Of a stretch of 60,611 nucleotides of DNA, positions 27,211 to 37,546 are shown one piece after another. Source of the DNA: Deltaproteobacteria bacterium (lineage in GTDB: Bacteria; Desulfobacterota; Binatia; Binatales; Binataceae); the NCBI GenBank assembly GCA_021799495.1, contig JAJZAI010000018.1, forward strand, positions 1-60,611, read 5' to 3'. The notes under the pieces are model-generated. The model made no database searches. It was not told the origin of the DNA and saw nothing but the letters and a program-made list of their open reading frames with translations. Positions within the stretch are counted from its first letter, which is position 1. Every line of letters begins with the position of its first letter. The position numbers were made by a program, and so were the translations under genes.

Positions 27211-28725
27211 TCAGGCGAGCTTATGCGCCAGTTGCTCGTCCAGGATTTCGTGGACGGTGAACGGCACGATTACCTTGCCCGACGCACGGAAGAAACGATC
27301 GATTTCAGTCAAGGCGTCCGAGGTGTAATCGAACGAGACGAAGAAGCCCTTTTTGCGTTCCTCGCGTATCATCACCGCTTCGAAGGAGTCGATATCGGGC
27401 CGGCCCGTTTTGTCCTTTTGCTTGACCTGAACGGGATACCATTCGTCCATGAAGCCGAGTTCCTGGGCGTTCGCTTCGCGCTCGCGTTTGGCGGAGGCGT
27501 CGCGGCGATGATCGACGGCGCCGACCGGAAAAATCTTGCCGTCGATGCCCTTGTCGCCGACCTTGGATTTGTTCGGAAGTCCGCCGAGGGCGATGACGGC
27601 CCAATTTTCGAACTCGAAGGGCGGAATTTTTCTCAGCTTGTCTTCCGTCCACGGCAGATCGCGCACGACGAAGCCGCGGCCTGCGCGCCATAGCGTTTCG
27701 TCCTCGCGCAGCTTGCAATCGTCGCGCAGCCGCTTCGCCATCACCTTGCATGCGGTGGGCGAGATGTCGATTCCGATCCATTGGCGGTCGAGGCGCTGCG
27801 CCGCGATCAGCGCCGTGCCGCATCCGCAAAACGCATCGAGCACGATGTCGTTAGGATTGCTGCTCGCCTTAATGATTCTTTCCAACAAGGCGACGGGCTT
27901 CTGGGTCGGATACCCTAAACGCTCGCGAGCCTGTGAGTTGACCGGCGATATGTCGGTCCAAACATTACCCATCACTTGGCCTCGCTCTTCGATCTCGTCG
28001 AGATAACGCTTCAGCTGCGGTCTGCGCGCCGTATTAAATGAGCCATCCTCAAAGCGCGGATACCAAATTCGACCGGCTGCATCTAGGCGCGCCATCGTTT
28101 CTGTCGCATACCGCCAGCCTTTCGGCGGCGGAGGGAAACCTTTCCATTCGTAGGTCATATTCGGACGCGGGTTGGGGCTGGTGATATTGTCAAGCCTATA
28201 TCTTCGACCGTCGCCGTCGTCGTATTTATATTTATCCGCAATGTAACGGTCCGAATGTAGTTGACGCGGACCGTTCCACGCGAACTCGTCCGATTTTGTG
28301 TAGAAAAAAATTGCGTCGGAAACTCGGCTCCATGTCTTGCTATCGCTATGAACAGTGCTGCGCTTCCAGACGATTTCGTTCTGGAACTGGTTTTCTCCGA
28401 AAATCTGGTCAAGCATCACCTTGACGTAATGGCTGGCGTGCCAGTCGCAGTGATAATAAAAACTCCCGGTCTTCTTGAGCACCCGCGCCAATTCGACGCA
28501 TCGCGGCCGCATGAAATCGATATACGCCTCGGTCGAGGCGTGCCGGTCTTCAAATGATCGCTTCTCGCGCGTCTCGCCCCAAAAGACCTCGTAATTGCGG
28601 TTCGAGTTGAACGGCGGGTCGATATAAATCAAATCGACGCAGCCGTCGGGCAGCTTGCGCAACTGGTCGAGACAATCGCCGCAGTAGATGATCCGGGTAT
28701 CGACGAGCGCGGACGGGCGATTCAT
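27211..28725 (-). CDS. DNA methyltransferase fused to an Mrr-like restriction endonuclease domain
   Basis: A 504-residue single polypeptide. Residues 1-345 form a beta-class amino-methyltransferase: catalytic motif IV DPPF (36-39), a central target-recognition region (about 110-250), then GYPTQKP and the SAM-binding motif I DAFCGCGT (297-304). The C-terminal 130 residues resemble Mrr-type PD-(D/E)xK nucleases: ENWAVIALGG, GIDGKIF with Asp395, VQVKQK (433-437) and KKGFFVSFDYTSDALTEI. It may be a one-protein restriction-modification system. No separate R or S subunit lies nearby. The middle is lower in GC than the flanks. Confidence 0.85.
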   Translation of the reverse strand: MNRPSALVDTRIIYCGDCLDQLRKLPDGCVDLIYIDPPFNSNRNYEVFWGETREKRSFEDRHASTEAYIDFMRPRCVELARVLKKTGSFYYHCDWHASHYVKVMLDQIFGENQFQNEIVWKRSTVHSDSKTWSRVSDAIFFYTKSDEFAWNGPRQLHSDRYIADKYKYDDGDGRRYRLDNITSPNPRPNMTYEWKGFPPPPKGWRYATETMARLDAAGRIWYPRFEDGSFNTARRPQLKRYLDEIEERGQVMGNVWTDISPVNSQARERLGYPTQKPVALLERIIKASSNPNDIVLDAFCGCGTALIAAQRLDRQWIGIDISPTACKVMAKRLRDDCKLREDETLWRAGRGFVVRDLPWTEDKLRKIPPFEFENWAVIALGGLPNKSKVGDKGIDGKIFPVGAVDHRRDASAKREREANAQELGFMDEWYPVQVKQKDKTGRPDIDSFEAVMIREERKKGFFVSFDYTSDALTEIDRFFRASGKVIVPFTVHEILDEQLAHKLA

Positions 28726-28859
28726 GGCGTAACTTTTCGCAAATGGCGCCGCTGTCCGTCAATTCGCTTCCGCGCCAAAACGGGCAGCGGCTTTGGCTTG
28801 CCAAAGGCGGGCGAGAATTGGCAGAGTGGCCGAATCTTCTCGAAGTGCGAGGCTCGCCG

Positions 28860-30026
28860 ATGGCTGAAGCGAAATTGTTCCCGGTCACGACTGTGGGTTC
28901 ATGGACGCGCCCGGAATGGCTGATCCATGCGCTGCGCCGGCGCCAATCCGGAGAAATCTCCGCCGAGGAATTCAACCGGATCGCCGACGACGCCGTGTTG
29001 GCCGCGATCAAGTATCAGGAGGACGCTGGCGTCGATATTGTCAGCGACGGCGAAACCCGCCGCGACAACTTCTACTCCTTCGTGGTCGAAAAGCTGGGCG
29101 GGATGCGCCTGATGAAGCTTTCGGAGTTGCTCGATTTCGTCAAGGATCGCGCCGGCTTCGAGGAAATTCTGCGCGGGCTGGACGTTCCCGCCTTCGCGAT
29201 CAAAAGCCCGATCGCGGTGGAGAAGGTGCGCGAGCGCGAAGACGGAATCTCGCTCGACGAAGCGCGCTTCCTGAAATCGCATACGCATCGCCAGACCAAA
29301 ATGCCGATTCCGGGGCCGTATCTGCTGACCCGGTCGAGCTGGTTCGAGGGACTCTCCGACAAGACCTATCCGACGCGCGAGGAGCTGGCCAAAGACGTCG
29401 TGCGAATCCTGCGCCGCGAAGTGCTCGCGCTCAAGGAGATGGGCGTCGATTTCATCCAGCTCGACGAGCCGTCCATCTCGCAGGTGGTCTATGGCGACGA
29501 AGCCGAGCAGACCTTCATGTGCGCGGCGCTCGGCTCGCGCAGCGATCCCACCAATGAGCTTGAATTCGCGGTGCGGCTGGTGAACGAAACGGTGGACGGA
29601 ATCGAGGGCGTGCGCTTCGGCGTGCACGTATGCCGCGGCAACTGGAGCCGCAAGGAAGACGTGCTGCTCAAGGGCAATTATGGTCCGCTGCTGCCGTGGC
29701 TGATGCGGATGAACGTCGATCAGCTCGTGCTCGAGATGGCGACGCCGCGCGCCGGCGAGATCGAGGTCTTCAAGGAATATCGCAACGTCAAGGAACTCGG
29801 ACTCGGCGTCTCGAATCCGCGCACGGATACGATCGAAAGTCCCAAGGAGATCGTCGGACGGGTCAAGCAAGTGCTCAAGTACTTCGATCCGGAGAAGATT
29901 TTCCTCAATCCCGATTGCGGTTTCGGCACCTTCGCCGAGCGCTGCGTGAACACGCCGGAAATCGCCTATCGCAAGTTGCAGGCGATTTCGGAGGCGGCCG
30001 AGATTCTGCGGCGCGAGTACGCCTGA
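28860..30026 (+). CDS. Core-MetE-type methionine synthase (cobalamin-independent family)
   Basis: A 388-residue protein matching only the catalytic C-terminal barrel of MetE. It opens with FPVTTVGSWTRPEWL and has FIQLDEPSIS and the zinc ligands in VHVCRGN (His, Cys) and LNPDCGFGTF (Cys). Stand-alone core-MetE proteins have been shown in other organisms to use methylcobalamin or other methyl donors. The ATG at 28860 has CGAGG upstream. It could use homocysteine made by the operon at 46385. Confidence 0.88.
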   Translation: MAEAKLFPVTTVGSWTRPEWLIHALRRRQSGEISAEEFNRIADDAVLAAIKYQEDAGVDIVSDGETRRDNFYSFVVEKLGGMRLMKLSELLDFVKDRAGFEEILRGLDVPAFAIKSPIAVEKVREREDGISLDEARFLKSHTHRQTKMPIPGPYLLTRSSWFEGLSDKTYPTREELAKDVVRILRREVLALKEMGVDFIQLDEPSISQVVYGDEAEQTFMCAALGSRSDPTNELEFAVRLVNETVDGIEGVRFGVHVCRGNWSRKEDVLLKGNYGPLLPWLMRMNVDQLVLEMATPRAGEIEVFKEYRNVKELGLGVSNPRTDTIESPKEIVGRVKQVLKYFDPEKIFLNPDCGFGTFAERCVNTPEIAYRKLQAISEAAEILRREYA

Positions 30027-30069
30027 CAAAACGGGCGGCGCGGTTTTTCGTCAAGCGGAGAAAACGATC

Positions 30070-30600
30070 ATGGCGGAAAAAGAACTGAACGGACTGCGGG
30101 TCGAAAAAATCAACGCGATCCTCGACTCGATGCGCGACGATCCGGAAGTGCTCAAGGCCGTCACCGGCCCGTGGAAGTCGCGCGTGGTATGGCAGGGCGG
30201 CTTCAAGGCCAAGGCCTACATGCGCAAGCATACCGTGCAGATGGACGAGCCGGAGGGACTCGACGCGGGAGATTCCGCGGCCAGCGCGCATGAGCAGTTG
30301 CTGTCGGCGATGGGGAGTTGCCTCACAGTCGGCTACGTGCTGAACGCGACGCGCCGGGGCGTCAAGGTCCACGACCTCGAAATCGCGCTGGAAGGCAATT
30401 TCGAGAATATCCTGAAGTGGGCGGGACACGCGCCGGACGGCAATCCCGCCTATCCGACCGTGACGGCGAAGTGCTTCGTACGCGCCGACGCCGACGAAAA
30501 GACGCTGCGCGAAATCTGGCAGGCGGCGATCGACGGTTCGCCGGTGACGCAGACCGTCGCCCGGCCGACCAAAATAATCGCGGAATTCGAAAAGGTGTAG
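30070..30600 (+). CDS. OsmC-family protein
   Basis: A 176-residue OsmC/YhfA-fold protein (HEQLLSAMGSCLTVGYVLNA, LEIALEGNFENI). The first redox Cys is in MGSCLT. The position of the second conserved Cys reads DGSPVTQT, so the peroxidatic pair is incomplete and organic peroxide reduction is doubtful. It starts 43 bases after the methionine synthase gene and 8 bases before the rhodanese gene. Confidence 0.88.
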   Translation: MAEKELNGLRVEKINAILDSMRDDPEVLKAVTGPWKSRVVWQGGFKAKAYMRKHTVQMDEPEGLDAGDSAASAHEQLLSAMGSCLTVGYVLNATRRGVKVHDLEIALEGNFENILKWAGHAPDGNPAYPTVTAKCFVRADADEKTLREIWQAAIDGSPVTQTVARPTKIIAEFEKV

Positions 30601-30608
30601 GCGAGGCG

Positions 30609-31385
30609 GTGGCAAAATTGGTGACGGCGGATTGGGTCGCCGAACGGCTCGATTCGCCGGAGTTCCGCTTGATCGATCCGCGCCGGCCGATGAAGTACCT
30701 GTCGGGCCATCTGCCGGGCGCGCTGAATGTCCCGGTTTACAAGACCTTTGGCGCCGACGGGCGCCTGATGGCGCCGCGGGAATTGGCTGAGTTTATCGGC
30801 GGATGCGGGCTTGGCGACGGGCCGGCGCCGATAATCTACGATTCGCCCGAAGGACAGAACGCCGCGATGCTGGCGTGGATAATCGAATATCTGGGGCATC
30901 CGGAGCCTTTTCTGATGGATTGTTTTTTCGAGCATTGGAAGGCCACGGGGCGCGAAGTCACCTATCGGCCGGTCACGGGCGAATCGGTTGGTTTTACCGC
31001 CCGGCAGCCGCCGCCGATTCGCGCGACGCTGGCCGAGGTGCGCGACGCAAAGGGCGCCCGGCTGGTCGATTTTCGCAGCCGCGAGGAGTTTTCGGGCGAG
31101 CGCACGATGGCCGACGATCCGCCCGGCCATCTGGCGGGCGCGCTCAACGTCGTGTGGCGCGACCTGTCTGAACCGCCCGAAAAATTGTTGCGCGACACAA
31201 CTCGGCTCGAACGCATTTTCGGGGATGTCGAGATCGCGCCGGGCCAGCAAGTGATCGCCTATTGCCGCAGCGGGCCGCGCGCGGCGCTCGGTTACATGGC
31301 TCTCAAAGCGATCGGATGCGATGTGCGCTTATTCGACGGATCGTATGCTGAATGGAGCAAAGCCGGTTTGCCGGTAGAGAAGTGA
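30609..31385 (+). CDS. Two-domain rhodanese sulfurtransferase
   Basis: A 258-residue thiosulfate/mercaptopyruvate sulfurtransferase. Domain 1 (LIDPRRPMKYLSGHLPGALN) has no Cys loop. Domain 2 has the active site YCRSGPRAALGY with Cys219. A GTG start at 30609, 8 bases after osmC, gives the standard N-terminus. It transfers sulfane sulfur; the acceptor is not known. Probably one operon with core-MetE and OsmC. Confidence 0.88.
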   Translation: MAKLVTADWVAERLDSPEFRLIDPRRPMKYLSGHLPGALNVPVYKTFGADGRLMAPRELAEFIGGCGLGDGPAPIIYDSPEGQNAAMLAWIIEYLGHPEPFLMDCFFEHWKATGREVTYRPVTGESVGFTARQPPPIRATLAEVRDAKGARLVDFRSREEFSGERTMADDPPGHLAGALNVVWRDLSEPPEKLLRDTTRLERIFGDVEIAPGQQVIAYCRSGPRAALGYMALKAIGCDVRLFDGSYAEWSKAGLPVEK

Positions 31386-31391
31386 CTGTGC

Positions 31392-31408
31392 GCGGAAATT
31401 TTTTCCGC
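31392..31408. terminator. Possible short hairpin between convergent genes
   Basis: GCGGAAA-TTT-TTTCCGC is a perfect 7-bp palindrome located between the rhodanese stop and the convergent membrane gene. The stem is short and lacks a separate T tract, so termination is only possible. Confidence 0.3.
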
Positions 31409-31427
31409 TATTGGAATTCAAAACCGC

Positions 31428-32042
31428 CTAATCTTCTTTAATCAGGGACAACGCGAACAGCGCGCCCGCGAGAAATATCGCGATTGCCGGTCCCGCCAGT
31501 CCGAGGACTGTGGCACACCATCCGTTTGGCGTAGTCGCGCCGCGAATGATCGATCTGATCAATCGGGACGCGACCACGCCATTGACGGCGCCGCCAACGC
31601 CGAACGTCCAGAGACCGGCAAGCGCGGCGCGTGTCCGGCGGTACACGATCGCGCCGCCGAGCGCGCCTGCAAGGCCGAAAATAATCGCGCCGCCGGCGGC
31701 GCCGCGGATAAATTCGGCGCTCTCCGGATGGTTCGGCGCGAGCCATGCGCCCAGGGCGAAGACGAAAGCGGCGGCGCCGTTGTAGATCGCCGGCCGCAGC
31801 GCGAATGCGATCGCGAACCCGCATGCGGCGCCCATGCCGTCCAGCGCGAAGCCGCCCAAGCCGCCCTCGATCGCGCCGGCGGCCACGGCCAGCGCCGCGA
31901 ACCAGATTTGGTTGAAGCCGCGCGCGAATAGGAATTGCGCGCCTGATACTCCCGCGATCAGATTGAACACGGCGCCGGCGCCGAACCCCAATCCGGCGAC
32001 GGCGCTGCGGCGTATCGGGAATTTTCGGCCGCGTGCAGTCAC
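31428..32042 (-). CDS. Gly/Ala-rich polytopic membrane protein, unknown
   Basis: A 204-residue protein made of five or six hydrophobic Gly/Ala-rich helices with GxxxG-type spacing ([38 protein letters not shown]). It resembles no family closely enough to name. It is divergent from rpoZ. Confidence 0.6.
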   Translation of the reverse strand: MTARGRKFPIRRSAVAGLGFGAGAVFNLIAGVSGAQFLFARGFNQIWFAALAVAAGAIEGGLGGFALDGMGAACGFAIAFALRPAIYNGAAAFVFALGAWLAPNHPESAEFIRGAAGGAIIFGLAGALGGAIVYRRTRAALAGLWTFGVGGAVNGVVASRLIRSIIRGATTPNGWCATVLGLAGPAIAIFLAGALFALSLIKED

Positions 32043-32150
32043 AAGCGGCGAATTTTGCCATCACCGGCGTGTCGAGCAAACCGCCGCGCCATTTGTTGTG
32101 CGCCGCAGTTCGTTGACTTGGGCCGCCGATGGCCGGAAAATCCTTCTACG

Positions 32151-32345
32151 ATGGCGCGAATAACCGTTGAAGATTGCCTGGATACGATCCCCAACCGTTT
32201 TGAACTGGTGCTGGCCGGCGCGCGCCGCGCCAAGCAGTTGCTTAAGGGCGCACGGCCGCTGGTCGAATCCGACAACAAGGAAGTCGTGACTGCATTGCGC
32301 GAAATCGCGGCTTCCAAAGTCACGATTGTCGAACCGGAGAGCTGA
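32151..32345 (+). CDS. rpoZ: RNA polymerase omega subunit
   Basis: A 64-residue omega subunit: [20 protein letters not shown], then [11 protein letters not shown] and the [12 protein letters not shown] helix. It helps fold the beta-prime subunit. The ATG at 32151 gives the standard N-terminus; the frame is open further upstream. It lies 144 bases before rpoH. The usual partners gmk and spoT are not here. Confidence 0.93.
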   Translation: MARITVEDCLDTIPNRFELVLAGARRAKQLLKGARPLVESDNKEVVTALREIAASKVTIVEPES

Positions 32346-32489
32346 GCGCGCCCGCCAGCGGACGTTGGCGGCGCGGCCGCGCGAGCCGCGGATGGCGCGC
32401 ATAATCCACATGCGATTGGCGCACGCCGGATCAGATAAGGGCCGCCTGATGGCGCGCGCTCGCGGCGCCGCGCCGCCGAGGCCGGCCGC

Positions 32490-33533
<1,044 letters not shown>

Positions 33534-33674
33534 TTTTATCGCCGCGATCGGGCGCGGCGCTTGCGCTCAAGGCTTGTTTCGAGGAACGATCAGTAGAAGA
33601 CTTGGCGGCGCGCATGGTTGGTCGCGGCGATGGGGCCGCAAGGCCGGCGCGCGAACCAGCGGGAGTTCAACTCA

Positions 33675-34250
33675 ATGCCTCGACGGCTCGAGAGCTTTTT
33701 GGTCAGCGGATCGGGATCGCACAACGGCCCCGTGCACGATGGCGGGGCGTTTCCGGAGAGTTTCGTCACGTCGCGCCTGCAGGATGCGATCAACTGGGCG
33801 CGCAAGTATTCGTTCTTTCCCTATCCGTTCGTGACCGCGTGCTGCGGGATGGAATATTTTTCGGTCGCGGGTCCGCGCTACGACCTCGACCGGTTCGGCG
33901 CCGCGCTGCCGCGCTTCACGCCGCGCCAGGCGGACCTGTTGTTTGTGGTCGGCACGATTACGCAACGCCAGGCGCCGATCCTGCGCCGCGTGTACGAACA
34001 GATGGCGGAGCCAAAGTGGGTGGTGTCGTTCGGCGCCTGCACCAGCTCGGGCGGTCCGTATGACAACTATGCCGTGCTGCAGGGAATCGATCGGATTGTT
34101 CCGGTGCATCTGTATATCCCCGGATGTCCGCCGCGGCCCGAAGCGGTGATCGACGGACTGATCAAGCTGCAGCATCGCGTGCAAACGGAACGTCCCGGCC
34201 GTCCGTGGCCGGACCTGAACCTTCACGGAAGCGGACGCAAAGTTGAGTAA
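33675..34250 (+). CDS. nuoB: NADH-quinone oxidoreductase subunit B
   Basis: A 191-residue NuoB, carrying the terminal N2 [4Fe-4S] cluster. Ligands are the vicinal Cys pair in TACCGMEYF, the Cys in SFGACTSSGG and the Cys in IPGCPPRPE. The ATG at 33675 has GGGAG nine bases upstream. It opens a run of six complex I genes (seven subunits); nuoA is not upstream. Confidence 0.95.
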   Translation: MPRRLESFLVSGSGSHNGPVHDGGAFPESFVTSRLQDAINWARKYSFFPYPFVTACCGMEYFSVAGPRYDLDRFGAALPRFTPRQADLLFVVGTITQRQAPILRRVYEQMAEPKWVVSFGACTSSGGPYDNYAVLQGIDRIVPVHLYIPGCPPRPEAVIDGLIKLQHRVQTERPGRPWPDLNLHGSGRKVE

Positions 34251-35901
34251 TCCCGTCAAGACCGTCAAGGTCACGGTCGATAATCAGGTAATCGAGGCGC
34301 CCGAAGGGGCGACGCTGCTGCAGGCGATGCTGGATGCCGGCCTCGACATCCCGCACTACTGCTACCATCCGAAGCTCAGCATCGACGGCAGTTGCCGGCT
34401 GTGCCAGGTCAAAATCGACGGCATGCCGAAGCTGCAGATCTCGTGCAATACGCAGGTGCGCGACGGAATGGTCGTGCACGCCGCCGATCCGGAAGTCGAG
34501 ATGACCCGCAAGGGCGTGCTCGAACTGCTGCTGCTGAACCATCCGCTGGACTGCCCGATTTGCGACAAGGCCGGCGAATGCTGGTTGCAGAATTTCTCGA
34601 TGCGGTTCGGAGCGCGCTATGCGCGCACGATAGATACGCGGCGCAAGCGGGGCAAGCGCCTGGATATCGGCGAGCGGATTCTGCTCGATCAGGAGCGCTG
34701 CATCCTGTGCCGCCGCTGCGTGCGTTTCTGCCGCGAAATCAGCAAGAGCAATGAATTGTTCGTCTTCAGCCACGGCGACAAATCCGTGCTGGATATCTAC
34801 GACAAGCGGCTCGACAACGACTATTCAATGAACGTGGCCGACGTGTGTCCGGTGGGCGCGCTCGAAACCAAGGACTTTCATCATCGGATGCGGGTCTGGT
34901 TCCTGGAGGATACGGCGAGCGTCTGTCCGTCGTGCTCCAACGGATGCAACATCATGATTTCGTCGGCGCGCGGCAAAATCTGGCGTCTGGCGCCGCGGCG
35001 CAACGACGAGGTCAACGACACCTGGATGTGCGACGCGGGCCGGCTCAACTACAAGTTCGTCGGCGACAATACGCGGCTGCGCGCGCCGATGGTCGCGGGC
35101 GAAGGCGGTCCGGCCGAAGCGGGATGGGACGAGGCGCTCAAGCGCGCGGCGGGCGCGATCGCCGATTTTGTCAAGCGCAACGGGGCGCGCACGCTCGGCG
35201 CGTTCGCGTCGCCTCATCTGACCAACGAAGAAAATTTCCGCTTCGGCGAGATGCTGCGCGCGATCGGCGCGGGGCGGACCGCGATGGCCGTGCCGCGCGG
35301 CCGGCAGGACGATTTCCTGATCAAGGCGGAAAAGGCGGCGAACGCACGCGGCGTGCGCGAACTCGGCCTGGCGCCGGGCGACGACGACGGGCTCGAGGCG
35401 ATGCTGCGTGCGTGCGAATCGGGCGAGATTCGCGGACTATACGTATGCGGCGGCGACCTGCTTGAAGTGGGACAGAAGGAGCGGGTCGACGCGATCCTTG
35501 GGAAGCTCGACTTGCTGATCGTGCAGGATCTGGCGATGCGGCCGCGTTACGACCGGGCGGCCGTGACGCTGCCCGCGACCACCTTCGCGGAGAAGGAGGG
35601 GACCTTCACCAACCATGCGGGGCGAGTGCAGCGAATCCAGCGGGCGATCGCAACGCCGCCCGGATGGCGCACGGACGGCGAAATTTTCACGGCGTTGATG
35701 AACGAATTGTCGGACCGGACGGAACGCTTCGAGCTTGAGTCGGTGTGGGCGGCGATGGCGGGAGACGGAAGCCGATTCGCCGGTCTCGCTTTCGACAAAT
35801 CGGGCCGGAAGGCGCGCCGCTCGACGCCGCTTGACCGCCGTCGGCGCGCGCGGCGCTTGACATTCCACCGCGTAAAGGTTCATAGCCGGATGGCAGCTTG
35901 A
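34243..35901 (+). CDS. nuoG: NADH-quinone oxidoreductase subunit G (short)
   Basis: A 552-residue NuoG. The ferredoxin-like [2Fe-2S] domain has PHYCYHPKLS, GSCRLCQV and a further Cys. The His-Cys3 segment HPLDCPICDKAGEC and the 4Fe-4S motif CILCRRCVRFCREI follow. A molybdopterin-type domain begins near CPSCSNGCN. It is shorter than many NuoG proteins (700-900 residues), with a reduced and basic C-terminus. The start is a TTG at 34243 overlapping the nuoB stop. Confidence 0.93.
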   Translation: MSNPVKTVKVTVDNQVIEAPEGATLLQAMLDAGLDIPHYCYHPKLSIDGSCRLCQVKIDGMPKLQISCNTQVRDGMVVHAADPEVEMTRKGVLELLLLNHPLDCPICDKAGECWLQNFSMRFGARYARTIDTRRKRGKRLDIGERILLDQERCILCRRCVRFCREISKSNELFVFSHGDKSVLDIYDKRLDNDYSMNVADVCPVGALETKDFHHRMRVWFLEDTASVCPSCSNGCNIMISSARGKIWRLAPRRNDEVNDTWMCDAGRLNYKFVGDNTRLRAPMVAGEGGPAEAGWDEALKRAAGAIADFVKRNGARTLGAFASPHLTNEENFRFGEMLRAIGAGRTAMAVPRGRQDDFLIKAEKAANARGVRELGLAPGDDDGLEAMLRACESGEIRGLYVCGGDLLEVGQKERVDAILGKLDLLIVQDLAMRPRYDRAAVTLPATTFAEKEGTFTNHAGRVQRIQRAIATPPGWRTDGEIFTALMNELSDRTERFELESVWAAMAGDGSRFAGLAFDKSGRKARRSTPLDRRRRARRLTFHRVKVHSRMAA

Positions 35902-36036
35902 GTCAGGGCAGGCACGGCGCAGATGGGCGAGGTATTGCGGCTTGAGGGGAAACAGCCCGCAAAATCCCGCCGAGTCCGGGAATCATCCGGATCAAACGCT
36001 AACGGATTTGCTGGAGCGGCAAGGGGACAGGCTCTT

Positions 36037-37437
36037 ATGGCAAACACGGAGCGCACCGAACCTCGTGGATTGAGCGCGTATTTCGCCGCCAATCGCACTC
36101 TCGACGCCTATCCGACCGGGATGCGTCGCTGGTGGATGCTGATTCTGACGGTGATGGCGACGGTGGTCTCGTTTTACGAGTTCGGCTTTTCGCTGCTGCC
36201 GCTGTGGCTGCCCGCGCTGCATTTCTCATTGTCGCAGTTCGGTTATTTTCTGGCCTTCGCGGTTTTCCTGTCGGGCGCGTCCGCGATGTATGGCGGGCCG
36301 CTGGCGGATCGGCACGGACGAGTGGTCGTGATCGATCTGTGCCTGCTGGCGATGATCGTGCTGACCTTCGCCAACCTGCTGATGACGGGGTTCTGGTCGT
36401 TCGTGATCGTCCGCGGCCTGATGAATATCGTCGCGGGCCTGTCGTGGGGCGCGCTGGGCGGACTGACGCGCGACATGTCGCCGCGCGTGAGCCGCGGCGT
36501 CGCCTTCGGCTTGCTCACGCTCGGCGCGGTGGCCTGCCAGTTCCTGTGGAACTTCGTGCCCGGCGTGACGCTCCCTTATTTTCACACCTGGCAATCGCAA
36601 ATCTGGATCATGGGATTGCTCGCCGTCGCGATCTATATTCCGGTCTTTTTCTTCCTGAAGGACCTTGCGCCGAATCTGCGCCTGATGGTGATCGAGAGCG
36701 AACAGACCGGGGCCGCGTATGAATCGGGCGAGATCGAGCAGGGACCGGCGCAGGCGGCGCCAGGCAGCGCCACCCAGGCGTTCGCGGAGCTGCTGAGCCA
36801 TTGGTCAGTTTGGGCGTTGACGATCGGCGCGGTAGCCTTTTTGAGCATCGCGCTTACCGTGCAGAATTTCGGCTCGGAGATGTTCGCGGAGACGTATAAA
36901 TACGACGCGGCGACGGCGACCAGCGCGGCATCGAAGTTCTGGCTGTTCAATGGCATGATGCTGGTGCCGGCCGGTTATCTTTCCGACTGGCTGGGGATGC
37001 GCAAGGCGTTGTCGCTGGCGCTGACTGTGCTGGTTTTGATCGGACTCGCATGGTGGATTCCGACTTTCAACCATCCGCTGTCGCCGCGCCAGCTTGACCT
37101 CGTGGTGCTGGTGATGGGCGCGCTGACGGCGTCGGCGTATATTCCGTGGACGGCGCAGTTCTCCGAATTGCTGGAGGATATCTCGCCGGCTTTGCAGGCG
37201 ACGGGATGGTCGTTTTTCCAGATGGTCTTCCGGGTCTGGATCGCCGCGACCGGAATTCTGGTGCCGTATGTGAGCAAGCATTACGGCTGGTCCGCCTGGA
37301 TGTGGGTGACGTTCGGATGCGCGACGCTGTTCATGGCGGCGATGTTGAGCGTGCGCGGCTATTGGCGGCCGGCTTCGTCGCCGGCGCCGATGCGCGGCGA
37401 CGGCACGGGCGCGCCGGCGCCGGCGGGCGTGCGGTGA
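36037..37437 (+). CDS. MFS transporter inside the nuo gene run
   Basis: A 466-residue protein with about 12 membrane helices. The loop 2-3 motif A reads GGPLADRHGRVV and a related PAGYLSDWLGMRKAL occurs in the second half, as in major facilitator transporters. AAGGGG precedes the ATG at 36037. It separates nuoG from nuoI, an unusual place. The substrate is unknown. The 135 bases after nuoG could hold its own promoter. Confidence 0.88.
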   Translation: MANTERTEPRGLSAYFAANRTLDAYPTGMRRWWMLILTVMATVVSFYEFGFSLLPLWLPALHFSLSQFGYFLAFAVFLSGASAMYGGPLADRHGRVVVIDLCLLAMIVLTFANLLMTGFWSFVIVRGLMNIVAGLSWGALGGLTRDMSPRVSRGVAFGLLTLGAVACQFLWNFVPGVTLPYFHTWQSQIWIMGLLAVAIYIPVFFFLKDLAPNLRLMVIESEQTGAAYESGEIEQGPAQAAPGSATQAFAELLSHWSVWALTIGAVAFLSIALTVQNFGSEMFAETYKYDAATATSAASKFWLFNGMMLVPAGYLSDWLGMRKALSLALTVLVLIGLAWWIPTFNHPLSPRQLDLVVLVMGALTASAYIPWTAQFSELLEDISPALQATGWSFFQMVFRVWIAATGILVPYVSKHYGWSAWMWVTFGCATLFMAAMLSVRGYWRPASSPAPMRGDGTGAPAPAGVR

Positions 37438-37546
37438 ACCGGCAGGCGGACTGGCGCGCGCAAGCGAGAGAAAAAGTTTCGGCGGATGCGCCGGAAAAGA
37501 CGCACGGAGGGTTTATCCCCGCGGAAATCGCGCTAGACTGGGTTGG

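Noticed and set aside
28817-28860. tRNA-Ser/Leu-like phrase GGCAGAGTGGCCGAAT
   Set aside because: The following bases form no cloverleaf, with no T-loop GGTTCGAATC or acceptor partner. It is the leader of the core-MetE gene.
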